Origin: Poseidonibacter parvus
Lineage (GTDB): Bacteria; Campylobacterota; Campylobacteria; Campylobacterales; Arcobacteraceae
NCBI RefSeq assembly: GCF_001956695.1
Contig: NZ_CP019070.1
Span: 2,108,001 to 2,172,000 of the forward strand
Direction: 5' to 3'
Length of the DNA stretch: 64,000 bases
The first letter of the stretch is position 1. Every line of letters begins with the position of its first letter. The notes beneath the pieces were generated by a model, which saw nothing but the letters and a program-made list of their open reading frames with translations, was not told where the DNA came from and made no database searches. The translations under genes were made by a program, and so were the position numbers. Positions 54,543 through 62,983 of the stretch are shown here, piece after piece.

Positions 54543-57323
54543 TTATAAATTATAGCTAACTAGTTTTCCGCTTTTTAACTGTCTTAAGGCATCTTGTATT
54601 TTTCTAAGATTTAAACTTTTCTCTTTTAAAGACAGCTTGTCATTAAATTTTGTTGATGTTAATTTATTTGTATAAAATTTATAAAGTAAAGTTAATAACT
54701 CTTTATTTAATCTCTCATCATCATAATTTTCTAGTTTCTCATTTAAAGTAATTGAATTTAATGAAATATTTGTAATATCATTTAATAATAGTTCAAATTC
54801 ATATTTGTGTGCTTCAAACATAGATGAGTCAACTATGTCTAAAACTGAATCTAATCTTGAAGGCTTTTCTAAAATTGATTTGATTATACATAGTTCAGCT
54901 ATATCTATTTTTGATAAATTAGATTCTTCTGGTCTTTTTTGTATATCAGCACTTACTTTTACTAAGTTTTCACGTATATTTAATTTTTGAGCAATATATC
55001 TTTTATATTCATCTTGATAAATTACTCCTAAAGATTTTAAATAATCATTTGCTTCAATTAATGCTTTTTGTTTTTGGGCTGGGTTATTTATTTCATATTT
55101 TGAAATAATATAATCAATTGCATAAGGAATAAAAGACATTGGACTTGCGAATATCTTATTTAGCTCTTCAGTTTTTCCATCTTTTACCATATCAGCAGGA
55201 TCAATGCCTTCACCAAAAATAACAACTCCACCTTCAAATTCACTCTGAGATAACATAACAGAAGCTTTAAAAGCAGCAGCAAGACCTGCTTTATCTCCAT
55301 CATAGGCTAAAATAATCTTAGGTTCACCTCTTCTTATAAGTGGCAAGTGATCTTTTGTAAGTGCAGTTCCTAATGTTGCAACTGCTGTATTAAATCCTGC
55401 TTGATGTAGCATTATTACATCTAAATAACCCTCACAAACAATTAATTGATTTTTTTTATAAATATGCTCTTTTGCTAAATGATATCCATATAGTAGTCTT
55501 GATTTATTAAATACTTTTGTTTGCGGTGAGTTTACATATTTTGCATTATGTCCTGTAATTGTTCGTCCACCAAAACCAACCATTTTCCCATTTATTCCAT
55601 AAATTGGAAAAGTAATTCTTTCAATAAACCTCGAGTATAAACCATTAGTTCCTGTATCAATTACACCTAAATCTATTGCATCACTTAAGTTATAGTGATT
55701 TGATTTTAGAAAATTAATTGTATCACCTGAACTTGGTGCATAACCAATTTCAAATTTTTCAACTGAAAATTCTGAAATTCCCCTACTTGCAATATACTCT
55801 TTTGTAGTATTATTATTTACATAAAGTCTTTGATAAAATTTATTAACATCTTCTAATATTCTTATATCTTGTTTTTTAGTATTTACATTATCGTATTCTA
55901 AAGTAACATTATTCATAGATGCTAGTTTTTCAATAGCTTCTGGATATGAAAGTTTTTCATATTCCATCATAAATTTTATAGAATCACCACCAACTCCACA
56001 ATTACCTACAATGAAATTTTTTGTTAAAAAAGTATGACTTTTATCTTCTACAGTAATATCATATACCAATTCTTCATCTTCTGATTCTTTAATACTTTTT
56101 ACTCTCATAAAAAGATACTTAACATCATTAATATTCTCAAAAAAAGCTTTTAAGGACTCTCTTTTATGAAAAAGAATTGTATAAGATTTCTTATGATTAA
56201 CATTTTTTTTATCTTTGTATTTTTTTTCTTTATAAATAGAAGGAATAAGTTCTAAACTTATTGCTAAATCAAATAAAAGATAAGATAATTTTTTACTTAT
56301 TGTTTTATAAGTTCTTCTAGAATAACAACCATCTCCATCCATCAATCCTTCAAAAAGTGAACTCTTAAATGATTTTTTTAAGTAGTTAAAATAATATGGA
56401 TACTCTTTATTTTGAGCACCACTTGCAAAAAGCTTTTTAAAAATATATTCTAAATTAGTACTTGAGCAAGTAACTTCTAAAGAATTTTTTCTATTTTTTG
56501 GATAAAATAAAGAGGCTTCTTTTTTAAAAGATTTCTTTAATGTTTCAATTATTTTCTCAGCATAATTAATTTCTTTAGAATGTAATGAAAATTTAATTCC
56601 CCCTCGATATGTACTTCCTTCTGCTATGTACATACCAAATAACCACATTAAATCCTTTGTGATTTTTACTTTTTTTATAATATCTACAGAAGGACCCAAT
56701 TTATTCTTTTCCCAAAATTCAGAGAAATCAAAAGTTTTGTTTGTAATTACTTCCCTATCAATTGGATATAAGAAATAATCTCCTTTTTTAACTTCTTTTG
56801 CAAATAAGACTTGAGTCTTGATATTAATTTCTTTTTTATGTTTTCTTCTTTTTATATTTCCATAAAATTTAAGAGGTCTATTTTTTTCAACTCGAATATA
56901 AGGCAAATTCTTTTTTACATCATCTTGAGTTAAAACGACCATATCATGATTTTGAGTAAAATATGACCATTCATCAAACAAATCAGTTTTAAATTTCAAC
57001 ATTCCATATTGAGGTTTATGAGATAAGGTTTCAATTACTTTTGTTTCTTTTCCATTAGAAGCAAATACATAATCTCCAATTTGAATATCTTGAATTTCTT
57101 TTATACCATCTTTTGTTCTAATTTCTTCAGTTGGAGCTAAACACCCAAAACAATGATATATTTGTTTTGCAGGACTTACTACAAAAGAAGGAGTTGATTC
57201 TCCATGAAAAGGACAACAAGCTTTAAAGTTAGCACCTGATTTTTTAACTTCTAAAAACTGTGAAATTACATCAACAATATCAAGGTTGTTTTTTAAATTT
57301 TCAATCGACTCTTTTTTAATCAT
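54543..57323 (-). CDS. dnaG: DNA primase DnaG containing an intein
   Basis: This makes RNA primers at the replication fork. The frame encodes 926 residues, about 380 more than usual, because residues 61-441 are an intein; the spliced product would be 545 residues. The zinc-binding domain has Cys37, His40, Cys58 and, after splicing, Cys442 (CPFH ... HCFG/CGVGGD). The TOPRIM core includes VCEGYLDVIM with the catalytic Glu (about residue 631 before splicing) and AYDGDKAGLAAA. A short C-terminal helicase-interaction region follows. The ATG has no ribosome site and lies 5 bases after an extended -10 on the - strand, so the mRNA may be leaderless. Confidence 0.95.
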   Translation of the reverse strand: MIKKESIENLKNNLDIVDVISQFLEVKKSGANFKACCPFHGESTPSFVVSPAKQIYHCFGCLAPTEEIRTKDGIKEIQDIQIGDYVFASNGKETKVIETLSHKPQYGMLKFKTDLFDEWSYFTQNHDMVVLTQDDVKKNLPYIRVEKNRPLKFYGNIKRRKHKKEINIKTQVLFAKEVKKGDYFLYPIDREVITNKTFDFSEFWEKNKLGPSVDIIKKVKITKDLMWLFGMYIAEGSTYRGGIKFSLHSKEINYAEKIIETLKKSFKKEASLFYPKNRKNSLEVTCSSTNLEYIFKKLFASGAQNKEYPYYFNYLKKSFKSSLFEGLMDGDGCYSRRTYKTISKKLSYLLFDLAISLELIPSIYKEKKYKDKKNVNHKKSYTILFHKRESLKAFFENINDVKYLFMRVKSIKESEDEELVYDITVEDKSHTFLTKNFIVGNCGVGGDSIKFMMEYEKLSYPEAIEKLASMNNVTLEYDNVNTKKQDIRILEDVNKFYQRLYVNNNTTKEYIASRGISEFSVEKFEIGYAPSSGDTINFLKSNHYNLSDAIDLGVIDTGTNGLYSRFIERITFPIYGINGKMVGFGGRTITGHNAKYVNSPQTKVFNKSRLLYGYHLAKEHIYKKNQLIVCEGYLDVIMLHQAGFNTAVATLGTALTKDHLPLIRRGEPKIILAYDGDKAGLAAAFKASVMLSQSEFEGGVVIFGEGIDPADMVKDGKTEELNKIFASPMSFIPYAIDYIISKYEINNPAQKQKALIEANDYLKSLGVIYQDEYKRYIAQKLNIRENLVKVSADIQKRPEESNLSKIDIAELCIIKSILEKPSRLDSVLDIVDSSMFEAHKYEFELLLNDITNISLNSITLNEKLENYDDERLNKELLTLLYKFYTNKLTSTKFNDKLSLKEKSLNLRKIQDALRQLKSGKLVSYNL
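56001..57143 (-). other. Intein with LAGLIDADG homing-endonuclease domain inside DnaG
   Basis: This is 381 residues (Cys61-Asn441 of the precursor). Block A begins CLAPTEEI; block B is FTQNHDMV (Thr123, His126); block F is VYDITVEDKSHTF; block G ends NFIVGN, followed by Cys442 as the +1 nucleophile. The penultimate residue is Gly instead of the common His. Two endonuclease motifs lie in the middle: LFGMYIAEG (Glu235) and FEGLMDGDG (Asp331), both keeping an acidic residue at the catalytic position. Removing the intein joins HCFG to CGVGGD and restores an ordinary primase sequence. Base composition is similar to the host gene. Confidence 0.94.
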
Positions 57324-57325
57324 TT

Positions 57326-57337
57326 GCGATTATAGCA
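57326..57337 (-). promoter_or_regulatory. Extended -10 adjoining the dnaG start
   Basis: On the - strand TGCTATAAT (TGnTATAAT; hexamer 57329-57334) ends 5 bases before the dnaG ATG. A transcript from it would begin at or next to the start codon. No ribosome site lies between. Confidence 0.5.
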
Positions 57338-57405
57338 CTTTATTTTTTTATATGAACTTTTATGATAATATTATTGTCTATTTCAAGATATAAACAAGGC
57401 CAAAA

Positions 57406-58455
57406 GTGGATAATATAGTTTTAGAGTATAGAGACCCGTTGTTTAGTATTATAATACTTGTAGCACTTGTATTTGTGATATCTTTTATCGCTTATTCTTA
57501 TGGAATATATAGAGAAAGACTTGCACGAAAAGATTATAGAAAATTATCACGTAGGTTTGAACTTGGGAAACTAAAAGAAGACGACTATGTTCATTTATAT
57601 AAAACATATAATCTACCTTTTGATTCAATACTTTTATTAGCCTCATCTTTTTTACATAAAGGTGATTATAATAAAGCAATAAATGTATACTTAACACTAC
57701 TTGAACATGTAAGTGATAGAGTAAAAAAAGAAGAGTTATTAGAACTTTTAGGAACTACTTATTTTAAAGGTGGTTTTTTACAAAGATCAAAAGATGTATT
57801 TATGAGAATACTTAAATTCTCACCTAGAAACAAACAAGCTTTAACATATTTATTGATAATTCATGAAAAACTTAAAGACTTTAAAAAAGCTAAAGAAATA
57901 ACAACTTGTCTAGAAGAATTAAATAAAAACGTTAGCAAAGATCAAACTTATCTAGATGCACTTATTATATTAAACGATCCAATTTATTCTTATGAGAAAA
58001 GAACCCAACTTCTAAATGAGATTTATAAAAAAGATAAAAGTATTCAAAGATTGTTTGTACAGTTTTTATTACAATTTAATAAAGACTTTTTTTGGGAAAA
58101 TGTAGAAAAATTCGATGCCAAATCGTTTATTGATTTAATGTGGTATTTAAATTTTGACGATATTCATTTTGAGAAAGTTGCTTCAAATGAATTTTTGCTT
58201 GAATTATATAATGCAAAAGGCTACTTAGATAATTTAAAACATAGTGAAGACTTTGTTTTTAATATTTTAATATTACTTCATAAATATTCAAAAGAGGTAA
58301 ATGCAACTTTAGATTTTGAATTTATTTGTTCATCTTGTAAACATTCACATCCAATTTATGACAATAGATGTCCACATTGTCATAGTATATTAACATTTAA
58401 TGTTAGTCATACACTAAGTAAATCTTTAGACCAAGCTACACAATCTTTACAATAA
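57406..58455 (+). CDS. LapB-like TPR protein with C-terminal zinc ribbon
   Basis: This is a 349-residue protein with one N-terminal membrane helix (PLFSIIILVALVFVISFIAYSYG), several TPR-like helical repeats (FLHKGDYNKAINVYLTLLEH, YFKGGFLQRSKDVFMRIL) and a C-terminal CxxC pair (CSSCKHSH ... CPHC). The same layout is found in E. coli LapB/YciM, which controls LpxC turnover in lipopolysaccharide synthesis, so a similar role is inferred. The start is GTG with an AAGG site 6 bases upstream. It diverges from dnaG. Confidence 0.78.
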   Translation: MDNIVLEYRDPLFSIIILVALVFVISFIAYSYGIYRERLARKDYRKLSRRFELGKLKEDDYVHLYKTYNLPFDSILLLASSFLHKGDYNKAINVYLTLLEHVSDRVKKEELLELLGTTYFKGGFLQRSKDVFMRILKFSPRNKQALTYLLIIHEKLKDFKKAKEITTCLEELNKNVSKDQTYLDALIILNDPIYSYEKRTQLLNEIYKKDKSIQRLFVQFLLQFNKDFFWENVEKFDAKSFIDLMWYLNFDDIHFEKVASNEFLLELYNAKGYLDNLKHSEDFVFNILILLHKYSKEVNATLDFEFICSSCKHSHPIYDNRCPHCHSILTFNVSHTLSKSLDQATQSLQ

Positions 58456-58473
58456 TAAAAGATGTGATATAAT
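58446..58473 (+). promoter_or_regulatory. Sigma70-like promoter for rnc
   Basis: TTTACA (58446-58451) and TATAAT (58468-58473) are 16 bases apart, with TGA just before the -10. The rnc ATG follows 58 bases later with an AAGGAAAG ribosome site. The -35 overlaps the end of the LapB-like gene. Confidence 0.6.
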
Positions 58474-58531
58474 CTCGTGCATTAATTATAAATAATTATA
58501 TTAATGTAAAAATTTTAAGGAAAGTAAGATA

Positions 58532-59209
58532 ATGAGTGATTATTCAAAGTTAGAAAAGTGTTTGGATTATCAGTTTAAAGATAAAAACCTGATAATCGAA
58601 GCACTTACACATAAAAGTTTTAAAAAACCATATAATAATGAAAGATTAGAATTTTTAGGAGATGCAGTTTTAAACCTAATAGTAGGAGAATTTTTATTTT
58701 TAAAATTTCCAAAATCTAATGAAGGTGAACTATCAAAGATAAGAGCATCATTAGTAAATGAAACTGGCTTTACTAGATTAGCAAATGATATTAAATTAGG
58801 TGATTTTATTTTTATATCAAGTGCAGAAGAGAGAAACAAAGGAAGAACAAAAGCTTCTATTCTTTCAGATGCTTTTGAAGCAATAATGGGTGCTATTTAT
58901 TTAGAATCAGGATTAGAGGCTTTAAAGCCAATTATTCTAAAACTTCTAGATGAATCATATGACAAAATTAATCTAGATGTTTTATTCTCTGATTATAAAA
59001 CTGCTCTTCAAGAAATTACACAAGCTAGATTTGGTTCAATTCCTGAGTATAAAATTGAAGCTTCATTTGGTCCTGACCATAAAAAAGAGTTTGAAGTATC
59101 AATTTGGATTGATGATAAAACTTATGGAAAAGCAAAAGGTAAAAGTAAAAAATTAGCTCAACAAGCAGTTGCAAAAATTGCAATTGATATTTTAAAAGGT
59201 AGCGAATAA
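58532..59209 (+). CDS. rnc: Ribonuclease III
   Basis: This is a 225-residue double-strand-specific endoribonuclease for rRNA and mRNA processing. The signature [20 protein letters not shown] holds catalytic Glu and Asp residues, and [14 protein letters not shown] the second metal-binding Asp/Glu. The C-terminal double-stranded-RNA-binding domain contains [20 protein letters not shown] and [16 protein letters not shown]. Its stop overlaps the aroC ATG by one base. Confidence 0.97.
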   Translation: MSDYSKLEKCLDYQFKDKNLIIEALTHKSFKKPYNNERLEFLGDAVLNLIVGEFLFLKFPKSNEGELSKIRASLVNETGFTRLANDIKLGDFIFISSAEERNKGRTKASILSDAFEAIMGAIYLESGLEALKPIILKLLDESYDKINLDVLFSDYKTALQEITQARFGSIPEYKIEASFGPDHKKEFEVSIWIDDKTYGKAKGKSKKLAQQAVAKIAIDILKGSE

Positions 59210-60285
59210 TGAATACATTTGGACATAGATTTAGATTTTCAACTTTTGGTGAAAGTCATGGAAAAGCTCTTGGATGTATTGTAGATGGAGTTCCTGCTGG
59301 AATAAAAATTGATGAAGAGTTTATTCAAAATGAAATGGATAGAAGAAAACCTGGAAAAAACAAATACGCAACTGCTAGAAAAGAAGGCGATAAAGTAGAA
59401 ATACTTTCAGGTGTATTTGAAGGAATTACAACAGGTACTTCAATTTCAATGGTAATTTTTAATGAAAACCAAAAATCTAAAGACTATACTAATGTAAAAG
59501 ATCTATTTAGACCAGGTCATGCAGATTTTACTTACTTTAATAAATATGGAACAAGAGATTATAGAGGTGGTGGACGTTCAAGTGCTAGAGAAACTGCTGC
59601 TAGAGTAGCAGCTGGAGCAATTGCAAAATTAATGCTAAAAGAGCTTGAGATTGAAGTTCAAAGTGGTATTTGTGCAATTGATGGAGTTGAAGCTAGTGAA
59701 TATGACTTTTCAAGTGTAAGTGACTCTGAAATATTTGCCCTAGATAAAAATGTTGAGCAAGCACAAAAAGATGCAATACTAGCTGCAAAAAATAAGCATA
59801 ACTCTGTTGGTGGTGTTGCTCTTGTAAATGTTAAAAATGCTCCAATAGGTTTAGGTGAACCATTATATTTTAAACTTGATTCACAAATTGCAAATGCGAT
59901 GATGAGTATAAACGCAGTAAAAGCTGTTGAAATTGGAGATGGAACACTAAGCTCAAAAGTTAAAGGTTATGATAATAATGACCAAATAAGAAAAGATGGC
60001 TTTAAAACAAATCATAGTGGTGGAATTCTTGGTGGAATTTCAAATGGCGATGATATTAATGTGAAAGTTTATTTTAAATCAACTCCATCTATTTTTATTA
60101 AACAAGAAACAGTTGATATTCATAACGATGAAGTTGATTGCGAACTAAAAGGAAGACACGATCCTTGTGTTGCAGTTCGTGGTTCTGTTGTTGCTGAGTC
60201 TATGATGGCTTTAGTATTAGCTGATATGGCATTACTTAATATGTCATCTAAAATAGAAAATGTAAAAAAAGTTTACTCAAAATAA
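59209..60285 (+). CDS. aroC: Chorismate synthase
   Basis: This is the last step of the shikimate pathway, forming chorismate from EPSP with reduced [23 protein letters not shown] at the N-terminus, [30 protein letters not shown] and the [10 protein letters not shown] signature near the C-terminus are all present. It has 358 residues. Translation is coupled to rnc (TAATG). Confidence 0.97.
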   Translation: MNTFGHRFRFSTFGESHGKALGCIVDGVPAGIKIDEEFIQNEMDRRKPGKNKYATARKEGDKVEILSGVFEGITTGTSISMVIFNENQKSKDYTNVKDLFRPGHADFTYFNKYGTRDYRGGGRSSARETAARVAAGAIAKLMLKELEIEVQSGICAIDGVEASEYDFSSVSDSEIFALDKNVEQAQKDAILAAKNKHNSVGGVALVNVKNAPIGLGEPLYFKLDSQIANAMMSINAVKAVEIGDGTLSSKVKGYDNNDQIRKDGFKTNHSGGILGGISNGDDINVKVYFKSTPSIFIKQETVDIHNDEVDCELKGRHDPCVAVRGSVVAESMMALVLADMALLNMSSKIENVKKVYSK

Positions 60286-60307
60286 AAGAGTAAACTTTTA
60301 CTCTTTT
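60284..60307. terminator. Hairpin between convergent aroC and htpX
   Basis: AAAAGAGTAAA and TTTACTCTTTT form an 11-base inverted repeat with a 2-base centre directly after the aroC stop. A/T ends on both sides make it a likely bidirectional terminator. Confidence 0.6.
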
Positions 60308-60322
60308 AAATTTACTTATTTT

Positions 60323-61168
60323 TTAAAGTTCACTTTTTAATTCTTCAAGTCTTGCAATTCTATCTTCAGTTGTAGGATGAGTTCTAAACAATCCTCCAAA
60401 CGTAGACTTTAAACCTGAAAATGGATTTATTATAAACATATGTGCTGTTTGTTCAGTTGCATTATGAACTTGATGACCATTTCTAGCATAATTTTCTAAT
60501 TTTGATAATGCAGATTGCAAGCCACTTGCATCACCTGTCATTCTAGCAGCTCCCTCATCAGCCATAAACTCACGACTACGACTTACTGTCATTTGAATAA
60601 TTGAAGCTGCAAGAGGTAATAATAGTGCCATTAATATCATCATTATAGGATTTGAATTTTGTCTATTACTTCCAAACATTGCACCAAATTGCATCATATT
60701 TGCTATCATTGCTATTGCACCTGCAAAAACAGCCGCAATAGTTCCCACTAAAATATCATAATGCTTTATATGAGATAATTCATGTGCTATTACGCCTTCA
60801 AGCTCTTTTTCATTTAACATTTCATATAAACCCATTGTAACTGCAACTGCTGCATTTTCATGATTTCTTCCAGTTGCGAATGCATTTGGAGTATGATCTG
60901 GAATTAAATATACTTTTGGCATTGGTAATCCAGCTTTTTGTACAAGTTTTTGAGTAATTTGATAAACAGGATGTCTTTTATCTTCAAGAGGTGTTGCATC
61001 ATAATGCTTTAATACTTGTTGGTCTGAATAATAATATGCATAAAAGTTCATACCACCTGCTATTAAAAATGCGATTAACATACCAGTTGTTCCTCCAAAA
61101 GAAAAACCAATAAACACAAATAAAACTGTTAAAGAAGTTAATAAAAATACTGTTTTTGCTTGTTCCAT
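60323..61168 (-). CDS. htpX: Membrane zinc metalloprotease HtpX
   Basis: This is a 281-residue inner-membrane protease of quality control. Two N-terminal membrane segments ([39 protein letters not shown]) precede the zinc motif [10 protein letters not shown] (HExxH). Two further hydrophobic segments follow, then the third zinc ligand region [12 protein letters not shown]. The C-terminal [17 protein letters not shown] is a family signature. It is expected to remove damaged membrane proteins, together with FtsH. Confidence 0.95.
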   Translation of the reverse strand: MEQAKTVFLLTSLTVLFVFIGFSFGGTTGMLIAFLIAGGMNFYAYYYSDQQVLKHYDATPLEDKRHPVYQITQKLVQKAGLPMPKVYLIPDHTPNAFATGRNHENAAVAVTMGLYEMLNEKELEGVIAHELSHIKHYDILVGTIAAVFAGAIAMIANMMQFGAMFGSNRQNSNPIMMILMALLLPLAASIIQMTVSRSREFMADEGAARMTGDASGLQSALSKLENYARNGHQVHNATEQTAHMFIINPFSGLKSTFGGLFRTHPTTEDRIARLEELKSEL

Positions 61169-61224
61169 AATATTCCTTTCATAATTTTAGTAATTATATA
61201 AAAAAATAGTTAATAAATATTAAA

Positions 61225-62139
61225 CTAAATTCTATTTAAAATTGATTCTTCTTTATATAAAACTTTTGCACTTGGTGTTTGTTTTGAAGTACTTTCTAAA
61301 TGAACATCTTGGTCATCAAAGAAAATATCAGCACCAAAAGCTTTTACTACTTCATATTTATCAACTCCTCCTAGGAAAAATGCTTCATCAAGTCTTACAT
61401 TCCAATGTGAAAGTGTTCTAATTACTCTTTCATGTGCAGGTGAATTTCTTGCAGTTATTAGTGCTGTTCTAATTGGTGTTTGCTCTTCTTGATATTTAGC
61501 TTGAATATTTGATATTACTCTTAATAGCTGAGCAAAAGGCCCATCTTGCATTGCATTTGATACATTTGCTTTTTCATGTTCTAAAAAGGCTTCTAAACCT
61601 TGAGTTTTATATATAACTTCTGATTCTTCTGAAAATAAAACTGCATCGCCATCAAAGGCAATTTTTACTTGGTTTGAAAATTCATTATTTTTATTTTCAT
61701 ATGGTAAAATTCTAGCAGATGCTATTCCTTCATTAATTGCATTTTGAACATCATGTTCATTTGCTGATAAAAATAAATCTACTTTAAAAGGTTTTAAATA
61801 TTTTGCAATATCGTTTCCTCCTGTCCAAGCTGAACGTTGAATATCTAGTTTGTATTTTTCTATTGATTTGGTAATTCGTAATGAAGTTGCTGAATTATTT
61901 CTAGACATGATAATAACTTCAACTTGTTTATCATCAGGAAAATCTTCATTTATTTTTAATAGATTTTTTACTAGTCTAAAACCTGTACCTTCATCTATTT
62001 GTTTATCTTCATTTTCAATTTGATATTTATAATAATCATCTAAACCTTTTTCTTCAAATATTTTATTTTCATCTTCTAAATTAAATAATGCTCTTGAAGA
62101 AATTGCAATTACTAATTTTTTGTTTAAATCATATCCCAC
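61225..62139 (-). CDS. Cytosolic 5'-nucleotidase (cN-I/PF06189 family)
   Basis: This protein resembles the 5'-nucleotidase family PF06189. VIAISSRALFNLEDEN opens it; VEVIIMSRNNSATSLRI, IKYL-like segment RSAWTGGNDIAKYLKPFKVDLFLS, KIAFDGDAVLFSEE (DxD-type acidic loop) and EAFFLGGVDKYEV follow. It would hydrolyse nucleoside monophosphates in the cytoplasm. I place the start at GTG 62139, which has an AAGG site 9 bases upstream. An upstream in-frame TTG (62172) lies within what looks like the -10 box (TATAAT) and is less likely. Length from GTG is 304 residues. Confidence 0.85.
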   Translation of the reverse strand: MGYDLNKKLVIAISSRALFNLEDENKIFEEKGLDDYYKYQIENEDKQIDEGTGFRLVKNLLKINEDFPDDKQVEVIIMSRNNSATSLRITKSIEKYKLDIQRSAWTGGNDIAKYLKPFKVDLFLSANEHDVQNAINEGIASARILPYENKNNEFSNQVKIAFDGDAVLFSEESEVIYKTQGLEAFLEHEKANVSNAMQDGPFAQLLRVISNIQAKYQEEQTPIRTALITARNSPAHERVIRTLSHWNVRLDEAFFLGGVDKYEVVKAFGADIFFDDQDVHLESTSKQTPSAKVLYKEESILNRI

Positions 62140-62455
62140 TTTAATTAACCTTAATTTTTTTCTATTATACAAATATTAAACTATAAAATAAATTTTTTCT
62201 ATAAAATACAAAAGAAAAATTCAAAATATTGATATTTTATATGTTTAATGACATAATAATTATTTAATTTTTAAGAGCCCTATTTAAAAGCAATAAAAAT
62301 ATTATTTGTAAATAATAAAATAATATTGATATTTTTTAATAAAAACTTGTAAAAATTACACATTGATATTGATTATATACAATAAGGTTATAATTTTATA
62401 ATAAAAAAAGGATTTTTCTTTTAAAATCATAATTAATAAGAATAAAGAGTAATAA
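62140..62455. other. AT-rich intergenic region between divergent genes
   Basis: This holds the control regions of two divergent genes. On the - strand a TATAAT near 62163-62168 fits the 5'-nucleotidase gene. On the + strand a TATAAT at 62389-62394, with TTGAT-like sequence upstream at non-ideal spacing, fits the sixA gene. The middle is poly-A/T-rich with no open frame, RNA gene or repeat that I can recognise. Confidence 0.45.
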
Positions 62456-62938
62456 ATGAAAAAACTATATATTGTAAGACACACTAATAAAGCTAATGAA
62501 AAACCTGGTCAAGATGATTATGATAGAGAATTAAGTCAAAAAGGTATTGAAGAAGCTAGAAAAATAGCTCAAAAGTTTGTAGATAAAAATGTTACTACTG
62601 ATTTAATTGTATCAAGTCCTGCACACAGAACTAAGCAAACAGCTGAAATATTTGCAGAAGTGCTAAATTATGATAAATCAATAATGTATAATGAAGTTTT
62701 ATATATGGCATTTGTAAATGAACTTCTTGAGACAATATCATACACATTTGATACAGTTGAAAATATGATATTAATTGGACACAACCCATCTTTAACTGCG
62801 CTTGCAATTACTCTTGTAGATTTTAAAGAGAAATTTGAAATAGGTGGAATTATGGAAATTGAGTTTGATTGCAATTCATGGATTGATATATCAAAAGAAA
62901 ATGCAAAATTGGTTTCTTATATATATCCTGAAGAATAA
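62456..62938 (+). CDS. sixA: Phosphohistidine phosphatase SixA-like
   Basis: This is a 160-residue histidine-phosphatase-superfamily protein. IVRHTNKAN near the N-terminus holds the catalytic RH pair, LIVSSPAHRTKQTAEIF the second Arg, and ILIGHNPSLT the second catalytic His. SixA dephosphorylates phosphohistidine on HPt domains or PTS proteins in other bacteria; the target here is unknown. Weak AAAGAG ribosome site before the ATG. Confidence 0.88.
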   Translation: MKKLYIVRHTNKANEKPGQDDYDRELSQKGIEEARKIAQKFVDKNVTTDLIVSSPAHRTKQTAEIFAEVLNYDKSIMYNEVLYMAFVNELLETISYTFDTVENMILIGHNPSLTALAITLVDFKEKFEIGGIMEIEFDCNSWIDISKENAKLVSYIYPEE

Positions 62939-62944
62939 AACAAA

Positions 62945-62970
62945 AGATAAAAGTAAATTTACTTTTATCT
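62945..62970. terminator. Bidirectional terminator between sixA and mnmE
   Basis: AGATAAAAGTAAA is followed immediately by its exact complement, a perfect 26-base palindrome in the 45-base gap between the convergent genes. It should fold to an 11-base stem with a small loop on either strand. Confidence 0.65.
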
Positions 62971-62983
62971 CAAATCTTTAAAA

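Noticed and set aside
54543-57323. DnaG fused to an unrelated domain, or a misassembly
   Set aside because: The insert starts and ends exactly at intein splice residues and the flanking primase sequence is continuous across it, which fits an intein and not a random fusion.
62140-62172. An upstream TTG start for the 5'-nucleotidase
   Set aside because: The TTG sits next to what looks like the promoter -10 box and adds residues not expected in the family, while the GTG at 62139 has a proper ribosome site.
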